From JAFKFH01 sp017307375 (GTDB taxonomy: Bacteria > Pseudomonadota > Alphaproteobacteria > Ferrovibrionales > Ferrovibrionaceae): a DNA stretch of 64,000 nt. The position numbers were made by a program, and so were the translations under genes. Of the stretch, positions 35,115 to 45,200 are shown piece after piece. The stretch is from assembly GCA_965229335.1 (NCBI GenBank), contig OZ245874.1, forward strand, positions 6,076,001 to 6,140,000, given 5' to 3'. Under the pieces are notes generated by a model. The model ran no database searches. It had not been told where the DNA came from and saw only the letters and a list, made by a program, of their open reading frames with translations. Position 1 is the stretch's first letter; each line of letters begins with the position of its first letter.

Positions 35115-36539
35115 TCAGCCGAACTCGAAGGCCGAGAACCCCTTGCGCTCGACATCGATGGTCAGGGTGCGGGTCATCGGCGGAAACGCCCGGGCGCTGC
35201 AGTTGGGCCGTTCGCACATCCGGCAGGTGACGCCGATCGGCGTCGCCGCATGCTCGCCGGTCATGTCGATGCCGTCGCCATAGACGATGCGATCGGCATA
35301 GGCGGCCTCGCAACCCAGGCTGACCACCAGCTTGCGGCCGCGATCGGGATAGGCGCCCTGCGCCGTCGATACCGTGCGCGAGATCGTCAGATACCGGGTC
35401 GCGTCCGGCATTTCGACCGGCTGCACGATGATCTGCCCCGGCATCGAGAAGGCGTCATGGACGCGCCAGCGCGAACAGGTGCCGCCGAAGCGGGCGAAAT
35501 GGAAGCCGCCGGCGGAAAACCGCTTGGAGATGTTGCCGGCATTGTCGAGCCGCAGCAGGAAAAAAGGCACACCGCGCCGCGTGCGCTTCTGCAGCGTGGT
35601 CAGGCGATGCGACACCTGCTCGATCGAGGCGCCGAAGCGGCGGGCCAGCGGATCGACGTCGTAGCGCACGGATTCGGCAGCCTGCAGGAAAGTCTCGTAA
35701 GGCATCATCAGCGCGCCGGCGAAATAATTGGCCAGGCCGATGCGATAGAGCCGCCGCGCCTCCTCGGTCTTCAGTTCGGCGCCGTCGATCAGCCGGTTCA
35801 TCAACTCGCCCTGCTCCAGCACGGCGATCTGCACCGCCAGCTGGAAGATCCGGCTGGGGATCGGCAGCATCTCCGACAGGAACAGGCGCTGGGAATGCCG
35901 GTCGAAGCGGCGCTGCACGTCCGGCATGGCATGCAGCGGCAGCACCACCACCTTGACCCGGTGCCGGTCCCACAGATGCGCGCGCAGGCAGGTGTACATC
36001 TCGTCGGTGCCGGACAAGGTGGCGTAGAGCCGCTCGGCCGCCTCGTCGAGTTCCTCGATGTAGTTGCCGTTCCGCTGGAAATGGTCGCGCACCTCCTCGA
36101 TCGGGAACCGCTCGTCGCGCGGCGGCAGGCCGCGGTCCATTTCCGGCCGCACGTCGTCGCGCCGCGAGACGATCGACTTGCGATAGGCGGCGTAGAGGGT
36201 GAGGAACGCCGTGGCGAGATCGGGCAGCCCGGCCGCCAGCTCGACGATGGCGGCCTTCGCCGGCATCTTCTTGCCGAAGACCGGATCGGTCAGCATCTCG
36301 GTCAGCTCGGCGGCCAGCCGTGCCTGGGCATCGCCGCGCAGGTCGCGCAGATCGAGGTCGTAGACCTCGGCGAGCCGCAGCAGCAGCTGGGTCGACAGCG
36401 GCCGCTGGTCGCTCTCGACCAGATTGAGATAGCTGCCCGACACGTCCAGCGCCTTGGCCATGGCGGCCTGGCTCAGCCCCATGGCCTGGCGCAGCTGCCG
36501 GATACGGCTACCGGCGAAGACCTTCTTTTCCCGGAACAT
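35115..36539 (-). CDS. ScfR/RamB-type short-chain acyl-CoA responsive regulator
   Basis: This 474-residue regulator starts with a Cro/C1 helix-turn-helix (residues ~8-65, 'GSRIRQLRQAMGLSQAAMAKALDVSGSYLNLVESDQRPLS'). A central ImmA/IrrE-like region and a C-terminal ScfR domain follow, ending in a Cys-rich motif ('CEAAYADRIVY', 'CRMCERPNC'). Relatives such as RamB control isocitrate lyase in response to acetate metabolism. It is divergent from aceA and separated by an operator-like inverted pair. ATG at 36539 or GTG at 36545 can start it. Confidence 0.92.
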   Translation of the reverse strand: MFREKKVFAGSRIRQLRQAMGLSQAAMAKALDVSGSYLNLVESDQRPLSTQLLLRLAEVYDLDLRDLRGDAQARLAAELTEMLTDPVFGKKMPAKAAIVELAAGLPDLATAFLTLYAAYRKSIVSRRDDVRPEMDRGLPPRDERFPIEEVRDHFQRNGNYIEELDEAAERLYATLSGTDEMYTCLRAHLWDRHRVKVVVLPLHAMPDVQRRFDRHSQRLFLSEMLPIPSRIFQLAVQIAVLEQGELMNRLIDGAELKTEEARRLYRIGLANYFAGALMMPYETFLQAAESVRYDVDPLARRFGASIEQVSHRLTTLQKRTRRGVPFFLLRLDNAGNISKRFSAGGFHFARFGGTCSRWRVHDAFSMPGQIIVQPVEMPDATRYLTISRTVSTAQGAYPDRGRKLVVSLGCEAAYADRIVYGDGIDMTGEHAATPIGVTCRMCERPNCSARAFPPMTRTLTIDVERKGFSAFEFG

Positions 36540-36555
36540 CGGCACCTTTACAGGT

Positions 36556-36646
36556 TTTACAAACGGCGGCGAAGCCTTGTTAAGACTTTGACATCAAAAC
36601 CTTAATTCTCGAAACGAAGATTGCTCTGGCGGCTTGCGTTTGTAAA
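36556..36646. promoter_or_regulatory. Paired operators TTTACAAACG / CGTTTGTAAA between scfR-like gene and aceA
   Basis: Perfect 10-bp inverted copies lie at 36556-36565, 17 bp before the regulator's ATG, and 36637-36646, 32 bp before aceA. They are 71 bp apart in an AT-rich gap. Each copy sits beside one start, consistent with autoregulation plus control of aceA by the ScfR/RamB-type protein. RamB sites in actinobacteria are of the similar AAAGTTTGCAAA type (established knowledge, recalled). A third partial copy, CTTTACAGG, lies at 36546. Confidence 0.7.
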
Positions 36647-36677
36647 GAATGGTGCAACGCAACACGGAGACTTCGTC

Positions 36678-38285
36678 ATGAGCCGCAAAACATTCGCCGA
36701 CCTGCGCAACCAAGTACTCGCGCGTTATCCCTCGGGCCAGACGCCCGGCGGCGTCTCGATCGACGATATCGTGCAGTTGAAATTGCAGAATACTTGGAAC
36801 ACGCATCTCGACATTGCTCGCGAGATGGCGCGCGTGATGCGCGCCGACATGGCGGCCTATGATCTCGACGCCACCAAGTTCACGCAGAGTCTTGGCTGCT
36901 GGTCGGGTTTTCATGCCCAGCAGATGATCAAGGCGGTCAAGCGGATGCACGGCACCAGCAAGCGCACCTATGTCTATCTGTCGGGCTGGATGGTCGCCGG
37001 GCTGCGCAACCGCTGGGGCCATCTGCCGGACCAGTCGATGCACGAGAAGACCGCCGTGGCCGACCTGATCGCGGAGATCTACACCTCGCTGCGCCAGGCC
37101 GACGAGGTCGCGCTGAACGACCTGTTCCGCGAACTGAAGGAAGCCCGGGGCGAGAAGGCGCGGGCCGAGGTGATCGCCCGGATCGACAATTTCGAAACCC
37201 ATGTCGTGCCGATCATCGCCGACATCGACGCGGGCTTCGGCAACGAGCATGCGACCTATCTGCTGGCCAAGGAACTGATCAAGGCCGGCGCCTGCTGCCT
37301 GCAGATCGAGAACCAGGTTTCCGACGCCAAGCAGTGCGGCCATCAGGACGGCAAGGTCACCGTGCCGCGCGAGGACTTCATCGAAAAGCTGCGCGCCTGC
37401 CGCCTGGCCTTCGAGGAACTGGGGGTCGACGACGGCGTGATCGTGGCCCGCACCGACTCGCTCGGCGCCGGCCTGACCCAGAAGGTGCCGGTCTCGCAGG
37501 GGCCGGGCGACCTCGCCGCCGACTACATCAAGTGGCTGAAGACCGAGGCCATCACCGACACGAACCCGATGCGCGAGGGCGAGCTGGCGATCTACCAGGA
37601 CGGCCGGTTCGTCAAGCCGGTGCGGCTGGCCAACGGCCTGTTCCCGTTCAAGGAAGGCTCAGGCCGCGCCCGGGTGATCGAGGATTGCATCGCCAACCTG
37701 ACGCAGGGCGGCGCCGACCTCCTGTGGATCGAGACCGACACCCCGAACGTCGACGAGATCGCGGGCATGGTGGCCGAGATCCGCAAGGCCGCGCCGAAGG
37801 CCAAACTCGCCTACAACAATTCGCCCAGCTTCAACTGGACCCTGAACCTGCGCAAGCAGGTCCGCGCCCAGTGGCTGGCCGAGGGCCGGATCGCGGCCGG
37901 CGACTATCCGGACGGCAACGAGCTGATGAAGCCCGATTACGACGACACCCCGCTCGGCCGCGAGGCGGATACCCGCCTGCAGAATTTCCAGCACGACATC
38001 TCGACCCGCGCCGGCGTGTTCCACAACCTGATCACCCTGCCGACCTTCCACCTGACGGCCAAGTCGGTCGACGAGCTCAGCCGCGGCTATTTCGGGGCCG
38101 ACAAGATGCTGGCCTATGTCAAGACGGTGCAGCGCGAGGAGATCCGCCGCGGCGTCTCGGCGGTCAAGCACCAGCACGAGGTCGGCTCGGACCTCGGCGA
38201 CAGCTTCAAGGAAATGGTGTCGGGCGAACGCGCGCTGAAGGCGGGCGGCCACGCCAACACGATGAACCAGTTCGCGGCCGCCTGA
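36678..38285 (+). CDS. aceA: Isocitrate lyase
   Basis: This 535-residue isocitrate lyase is of the long form found in Pseudomonas and many alphaproteobacteria. The active-site loop is 'AKQCGH' with Cys220, preceded by 'IIADIDAGFGNEHATYLLAKELIKAGA' (metal-binding Asp) and followed by 'GVIVARTDSLGAGLTQ' and 'AYNNSPSFNW'. It cleaves isocitrate to glyoxylate and succinate in the glyoxylate shunt for growth on acetate or fatty acids. It is transcribed away from its probable regulator. Malate synthase is not in the window. Confidence 0.97.
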   Translation: MSRKTFADLRNQVLARYPSGQTPGGVSIDDIVQLKLQNTWNTHLDIAREMARVMRADMAAYDLDATKFTQSLGCWSGFHAQQMIKAVKRMHGTSKRTYVYLSGWMVAGLRNRWGHLPDQSMHEKTAVADLIAEIYTSLRQADEVALNDLFRELKEARGEKARAEVIARIDNFETHVVPIIADIDAGFGNEHATYLLAKELIKAGACCLQIENQVSDAKQCGHQDGKVTVPREDFIEKLRACRLAFEELGVDDGVIVARTDSLGAGLTQKVPVSQGPGDLAADYIKWLKTEAITDTNPMREGELAIYQDGRFVKPVRLANGLFPFKEGSGRARVIEDCIANLTQGGADLLWIETDTPNVDEIAGMVAEIRKAAPKAKLAYNNSPSFNWTLNLRKQVRAQWLAEGRIAAGDYPDGNELMKPDYDDTPLGREADTRLQNFQHDISTRAGVFHNLITLPTFHLTAKSVDELSRGYFGADKMLAYVKTVQREEIRRGVSAVKHQHEVGSDLGDSFKEMVSGERALKAGGHANTMNQFAAA

Positions 38286-38296
38286 GGCCGGATCAC

Positions 38297-38324
38297 GCCC
38301 CCCGCCCCATGCGGGGCGGGGGCC
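38297..38324 (+). terminator. GC hairpin between aceA and the small downstream ORF
   Basis: Arms of 12 bases (GCCCCCCGCCCC / GGGGCGGGGGCC, one mismatch) enclose a 4-base loop just after the aceA stop. There is no T-run. It may attenuate transcription or stabilise the aceA message 3' end while letting some transcripts reach the small ORF. Confidence 0.5.
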
Positions 38325-38347
38325 AACACAACGAAGGGAGATCTGCG

Positions 38348-38590
38348 ATGAACGCCAGCACGGAATTCCAGCGGGTCGAGCGACCCGAAACCGACGTCCA
38401 GACCCGGGCGATCCAGCGCGTCGCCGACGCGGTCCACCGGATGAACGAGGCGGTGCAGCGCGCCGTCAGCGAAGGCATCTCGGTCGAGCTGGTACGCGTA
38501 ACCCGCCACCACAACGGCGGCGGCGCCTGGGGCGACCAGGTGGTGCCGGCGGTGCGGGGGAGCCGCCTGGCCGAAGGCAATGCGGCCTGA
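38348..38590 (+). CDS. Small hypothetical protein downstream of aceA
   Basis: This 80-residue protein is preceded by GAAGGGAGA at good spacing. It has an amphipathic helical stretch ('TRAIQRVADAVHRMNEAVQRAVSEGISVELVRVTRHHN') followed by a Gly-rich tail ('NGGGAWGDQVVP'). No known domain is recognised. The codon pattern matches that of aceA, and the position behind aceA suggests co-expression. The function is unknown. Confidence 0.6.
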   Translation: MNASTEFQRVERPETDVQTRAIQRVADAVHRMNEAVQRAVSEGISVELVRVTRHHNGGGAWGDQVVPAVRGSRLAEGNAA

Positions 38591-38712
38591 GCGAGGTTGA
38601 GCGGGGGCAATGGGGCGGATGGCCGCCGGGCGCGACGAGTACGACAGCGTCCGGCAGCCTATCAACCCGTGGGCGGCGCGGCACCGGCCGAGTACGCCGC
38701 CAAATTACCGCC

Positions 38713-38748
38713 GCAACCGGGTCCCGGGCATGCCCCGGACCCGGTTGC
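38713..38748 (+). terminator. Strong hairpin ending the aceA transcription unit
   Basis: GCAACCGGGTCC pairs with GGACCCGGTTGC around a GC-rich centre, with arms of about 16 bp and one mismatch. It lies 120 bp beyond the small ORF and marks the left limit of the core genome before the accessory island. No T-run follows. Confidence 0.6.
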
Positions 38749-38881
38749 CATTACCCCCAAGATCCTGATTTCATCAAACTCAGGGGAGTCCAGCGCTGAC
38801 CGGGGGCAACTTCGGGGTCAGGTCACTTCAACTGATCCATGCCGACCTCCTCCTCAGACGAGGGGGCAGTTCCTCATGTCG

Positions 38882-39046
38882 TCACGGGGTCAGTTTGTCG
38901 TGTCGCCTGACACGCCGCGCCACCGCCAGCGGCGACGCACCCGGCTGCAGCGATTCCGCGACGATCGCCAGCTTCTGATCCACGCTCCAACGACGCCGAC
39001 GCTCCGGCCCCGTCAGCACCTCGATCGCAGGCCCCGTGACTGTCAT
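38882..39046 (-). pseudogene. Truncated IS66-type accessory transposase (TnpA) fragment
   Basis: A 54-codon frame starting 'MTVTGPAIEVLTG', followed by 'RRRRWSVDQKLAIVAESLQ' and 'PGASPLAVARR', matches the N-terminal helix-turn-helix of IS66/IS3-type accessory proteins. It stops after about half the expected length, with unrelated residues at the end. It is a relic lying directly downstream of the giant RT gene. The neighbouring stretches 38749-38881 and 39047-39259 hold no other gene; the latter is AT-rich. Confidence 0.65.
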
Positions 39047-39259
39047 ATGTCCGCTCTTTTGACTGTTGCTGATCGCGCTCTACGGCGCGCGCCAACAGCC
39101 TCAAAGCTGCCGATAGCCTTCACAAGGCGGCCGACACAACACGCTTACGATCCGTCGGATAACGCTTCGTTTTCTTCGAAAGGTCGGCCATTCGGCCACG
39201 GCTCTGCTGCGTCCACATTCAAAATTTGAATCATGGACCGCATCATCTCTCAACCGTTT

Positions 39260-42200
39260 TCAAACGGTCTCTAACCCAGTCAGGGCGACAGCGTCCAGCA
39301 ACGGGAATTCGATCTCCACTGCAGCCGCCGGCGCCGGTACGTAGGCCCAATCGATCAGCACCGGCATGCGCGGATGGGCGTGAGGCTGCATGGAGGCGAC
39401 TTGGAGACCTTGGGCTCGCAGCCGCAGAGAGTCCGCAGCTCTACTATCCAGTTCTACAAGATCATTTGCGATGGCACGTAACTCGTCGACTTGACCGATC
39501 GTTAGATTGCAGGACGACAATGCGACGGGAATCGCGGCGTCGAGGTTCAAAATTCGTCTAGCCAGCGCCCTCGCCTTATCAGTTAACGAATCGTTTTCCG
39601 CGGTCCCGAGAAAGAATGGGATGTGAGCGACCAGCGTGATTGGCTGAGCTTCGACCTGACGCGCAGGTTTCGACGTGACCGTGTCGATGGGATTCACATC
39701 GGCGACGACCAAGGCTGTCTCATCCTTTCCGAGCGGTGCCCCGCCAGAAAATCGATATGTCCAAATCCCCGGAGCGCGGCCGTGATAGGGCGATTGCAAA
39801 CTCGATACGCTGGATCCCTCGATCCCGGAAGATCTATAGCAGCCGATAAAGCAGCTCTCTCCTCCGCCTTCTCCGGCCATATTGGCGAAGACGGTAGTCA
39901 GGCCCGCGGCCTTCGCTCCGGCCTCGCCAAAAATGTGATGATCAAACGGACGTGTCGTAGCCGCCGGCACAGCCATGATTGTTTGACGAGGCTTCGCGAG
40001 CGGCCTTCCGATAGCGGGTGAGGTGTCTTTCGCGATTTGCACGAGATCCGCGAGAATCTCATTTTGGAGGTAGTCGGCGTTCACAGATCCGCTGGTGCCA
40101 AAACGTTCGTGGAGTTCGAGCAAATGCGGCACCGTAGAGTAGATGTTCGCCGGAGCCATGGCGACAAAAACCTCGGAGCAAATCAAGTCGCGGATGTAGC
40201 GCAATCGCTCTGGCAATTCCGGGTCGGTGACGAACATATCGTAGACGGCCTTGAGTCTTTTATCCTCGGGCCGAATGAATTCGCTAAGCCCTGTCGACGG
40301 GTACTTTTTGAGGCGCGAATAGATCTTGGCTCCGCGTGATCGGCCATCGCCGCCGCCAAGCGCCCTTCCGGGCACGATCAGAGGGACAATCGCACCCAAT
40401 CCGATTTCGCGACCGCCGACGCCGGTGTGATAAGGCAGCGGCGCGGCGCGCGCCGGATGGCGAAATGTGCCTGCGAGGATCGACGTGCTCGCACCTAAGC
40501 TCTCCAGTTCCGCGGAGAGCCACGCCACCGTGTCCGCCCGCATTGCATATTCGGGTAAGATCAGCAGTTCGACGTCGAGGGTCGCGCAACGCTCAAGCGC
40601 CTCCCTAAGGATTGCCCGTCGCCTTGCTTCGAACCATGAGGGCGACGTCTTGGACGGAGCGCCGTCGTTCCGAAGCTTTTTGAGGCATTCTTCCCATTTG
40701 CGATACGACCGCTCGGTCATCTCACAGACTGGGTGGTAGAAACTGTGCCCGATGTCATGCACGCTCATTTGCAAGAGAGCTATGCGAAGGGTCGAGCGGG
40801 CTTCCGCACTCGGGCGTGGTCGGCGCGCGCCATGCCACAATTGCTTTAGGCGTTCGAGTGCGTCGTCGCCGTGACGTCGACCCCCTATCGGCGGTTGACC
40901 GCTCGCCGATGCTTCATCGCCGGCTTTACCGCCGCTAGCCCTAGAGTCTTGTGTGGCTTCTACCGGTTTAAAGAGACTTTCAGCCTGCGCCGCCGCCGTA
41001 TCCGAAGGGGCCCTGCCGAGGAGATGGAGGTCGCCGGATTTGGGCTCGTCGGGTGCGATCCATCCTGGCACCTCGCTCGTCGAGTCTTTGTTCAGGCCTG
41101 CGAAAGCCGCGAGGGACCTATAGCCGAGCGACATTCCGACCAGCCGTTCGCCCAGACGGGTCTCCGACCATACGAAGGCTAGAGTTCCATCCTGGTCGTT
41201 TCGGCATTCGAGATCGCCTGGTCGGGTCACGCCCAGACTATCGCGATCGATCTGCCAGCCGGCGAGATTCTGTCGGCCTTGCGCCTCTCGCACAACGAGG
41301 CAGTAGCCCTTATCGTCCGCCTCCGAGACTTGGAACAGACGGCTTGATCTGGTCTCCGCGACCAGGCCATACAGCCGATCGATCATTCGAGCAGCCTCGC
41401 ACGCTACATCGGCCATGCGCGCTGCATCACTGACCAGCGGTGCAAAGCCGCGCCAGGGCCAGGAGGCATCCTGTACGGCATAGATGGTCTCATCCTCAGC
41501 GCCTCGAGCGAGGTACTGTGAAAGATCGCTGAGAGAGGTCCAAAGTTTCTGCTCGGAGTCGGATGTTCGGCCGCTCTTGGTGACCTCTTTCCGGGCGGCG
41601 AACAGCTCGGGACGAAGGCGTGGCTCGTGCGTTCGGTGAGGCAGCGGCTCAATATCGATCAGGCCGGTTACCGTCGCCAGGGCGACGAGCCAGCCGAGCG
41701 GCGTAATTTGTTCTAGAGTGCTCCGCGCCGTTGCACCGGGCGCTGCATGTTGGGCCAAGACACTTAAGAGCCGGACGACCTGGTCACCCGCCGTTGGGGA
41801 TCGTTGCGATTGGGCCCGGCTGACCAGCAAGATTTCCTGCGGCAAATCCAAATCGGCGGGGTCGGGAGAAAAGTCTTCGATCCGCCGCCGATCGTCGTCC
41901 GATAGGAGGCTCCAGACCTCTAGGGTTAAGGCTTCCAGCAGTCTTGCAATCGCCAGCACGCGCATAGCCGCGGCGGCCGTCTCCAGCCCGATCGTAGTCC
42001 GATCCGGACCGAGGCCTTCAATGCGAGACGCTCCAGCAAGCCACAAATCGACTATCCGTCGGTTGGTTGGGACTTGGGGTTTGGGCTTCGGCAAATGCTC
42101 GGCGAAAATGGGCTCGGCACGACTGGCCGCGCGCCCTACGGCGCCAAACACCGCACTGAGCGCACCGGCAACCTGCAGCGGCGCCGGCGTTTCCCGAAGG

Positions 42201-45200
42201 AGCTCGGCGGCTTTTGTCTCCGCGCCCAGTTCCAAAAGCCGCGTCAAATGAAGGGCGTTGTCTCGAATTGCAGATAGCGCCTCTAGCCGTTCGAGCTGAT
42301 GTTCAATAGCGGCAGGCAACCCCTGGCTAGGTCGGACAGGTATGCGACTTCTTCCCATGAAGGCGCCGCACAGCCGGGGGACAGTAAGCTGCATCATGTA
42401 GAATGGAATAGATTCCAGACTGTCGTCGGGCTCCAGCGCCGCGACAGACAGGCGGTCGAGCTCGCTCGAGCGAACAAAGCCTCGGTAGCCCAGCGCGTCG
42501 GCAAGAGCGAAGCCCACCTGCCAAAGGTGACTCCCATTAGCATGCACGGCGACAGAGTGAAGCCTTTCCTTGGTCAACCGGACAAAGGCTTGCGACTCCA
42601 CCGGAAGACCAGCCACGGCGCCGAAAGACAGCCAACGGTGTTGCGCTGCCTTCGGTTGGAAAAGATGGAATGGCGTAACGGGCCAATACGCAGCTTTCGC
42701 CGCGTCCTTTTCAGCCTCGCATGCGTCGTCGTCCATGGCGGCCGCTCTGACTGTGGCGAGATCGCGATAGGCGCGCGCAAAAATTAGGACGTCGTCGGCG
42801 CTAACGTCCTCTGGCTTCACCTTACGATCGCGCGGATCCAGTAAGTTGTGAGTGGACGGAATCTCGCAGGCGAATGCAGCAAGCTGCGCTTCACCATCGA
42901 TCGCTGTCGCCTCGACACCAAATAGAACGTCCTGAGGGCTTGGGACCGACTGCCCATTCACCACGCTGAACGCCTTCAGTTCGGAGGCTTGCGTGGCGAA
43001 GAAGGCTCGAACATCTACGCCCGGGGACACCGCGATCGGCGCGGAGTTGGCGCCGGCGACCATCGACAGCAGATGCTGGCGTTCTTGTAGACGTTGGTTG
43101 CTGTCCGGCGCACCCGCGACGATCTCAACGAAGGCCCTAAGCGCCTCGCCAGCGTCCGGCCCTCCCGTCGCAGCGGCCGGTGCAGATAGGAACTGATTGG
43201 TCAAAGCCGTAAGATACAGCGCCGGCCCGAGGCCGCGCCGTCCCTCGCCCACGAGCGCACTGAGGTTGGCTATGCTCCGGTGTATGACTGTCGACAGCGG
43301 ATCGAGCGGGTCTTTCCCGGACGAACCATCGGCGAGAAGTCGCGCAATGGCCTCGTGCAGCCCCAGCAGCGGTTCTGCCTCAGGCGACCCCGCGATTTCT
43401 GAAGCGCCAGGAACCTCGCCGACGATCGGCGCAGCGTGGGCGGAGATATCGCGATCGAGGCCGTTGAGAGCGAAGCGACGAACCGCATAGTGGGCTGTGG
43501 CCTCGAGTGAGAGAGAATGGCGCGGTAAGCCCACAGCGGCGCACACCGTCGCGGCAAGGCCCCGGATCGCCAAAGACTGAATACGAAGCATCGTGGCGAC
43601 GCGCGGCGTGACAGCGTGCAGCGCCGGATCGCGCGCCGCTGTGTTAATCAGGACGTCACAGAAATCATGCTCATAGACTAGCCGAGCAAGCTGTTCGCGG
43701 CTGCGGCCTAAAGCTCGGCGAAGATCAGCATCCAACCCAGTTCGTCGATCATGGCGGCTGTCGATCGACCGCTCCAAACCCTCCAGCACTAGGTTCAAAG
43801 GCGCCAATGTAAGCTGTGCTTGACGGGTTGCGTAATCTCGCTCGCTCTCGCCAAAGGACTCTTCAGCCGTATCCCGGCCGTAGAGCTCGCTCCATTCCTC
43901 CCAAAAGCCTTCTGCGGCCTGTTGCACTGACGCGTCAGGCTCACGGATGATGAAACTATGAAGCGCCCATCGAGCGGCGGAGACCCAGTCATTGTAGCGG
44001 AGCTTTATGGAAGGAAGGCCGCGCATGCGCTGCAGGGTCCCTTCGACCTGCTTTCGTCCCGCAGCGTCAGACGCCCACCGCTCGGCGAACAAGTCTGGAT
44101 GATATAGCAATTGCAGAACTCGGCTTCGCGGGGTCTCGGCCGTAACCGTTAGCAGGTCCTCCACCCGAGTCCGATCCGTTGACGGTGTTTCTTCGCCGCC
44201 GGCCGACACCAGCACCGCCGCACCCTTCTCGCCCAATAGCCACTCGCGGATGCGTCGACGGCTTAGAGCCTTGGTGCGTTCGTGCTTGGCGTTCATCGCC
44301 AACCCAAGCCGGCGCAGATGCTCGCCGATCAAAGTCTCAATGTCAGAGAGAAGCGCCTCAGAGGTGCTAACGATGACCATGTCATCGACGTATCGGCCGT
44401 AGGCCGCCGCCGATCTGGGCTTCGAGTCCAGTTCATTGGCCCGTCGGCTTCGCTCCTCTTCGATGAGCGCCGTAGCCGCGTGATCGAGGGGAAACAGGGC
44501 CATATTGGCCAAGAAAGCGGAAAGATCAGGTCCCTGCGGTACACCTACGGTGGCATTTGGGGCATTTACGATTTGGCCGTCGCCCGGATCGAAGTAGCGA
44601 AAGCCAAAGCTTTGGTCGGCCAACCAGTCCACTACGAACTCCGCACGTGCACGGTTGTTTTCCGCGCCGACCTCGGACTCGGGCGCGAGCAACGCGGCGA
44701 CCTCGTCGCTGAACGCTCGGCCTGCGAAGCAGCGCTCCGCTGCATCGGCCACAGCCTCACGCAGGACGTTGTCGACGGCGTAGCGTGGTAGGTTGTCGAA
44801 GAAGCCGCTGATGTCGAGACGGACGGCATAGAAGATGCCGGCGTCCAGCGGCTGGCGAGCGACGAAGTTGTCGAAGTGATCAATGAACTGCTGCCAGCAT
44901 TCGCGATACGGAACGAACATTCCCTCTCGCGCAGGCGGAGCCTCCCCTTCGAGGATCTCCTGGTCGATCTGGTAGGCGAACGCGACCACCGGGGCGGTTT
45001 CGTCAGGCGGACCGACCGGCCGGAGTTTGTCGGGGCCAGTCATGACGGGGATCGCGCTGGTAGTCCGAATCCTGCGAACGGCTGGAAAGCCTGTGTACCA
45101 GCCGGGGACGTCAGGCCGAGCCCGCAACAGTTCTGAAAGAACGTATTGTTGCAGGAGAGAATCTTCTGGCCAAGGCCCTGCCTTTAAACGGGTTCGTCCG

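Noticed and set aside
38713..38760. A left attachment site matching the tRNA-Glu 3' end at the island's left side
   Set aside because: The region 38.6-39.3 kb was read for the tRNA-end sequence and no copy was seen; the prominent repeat there is a hairpin, not a direct repeat of the tRNA.
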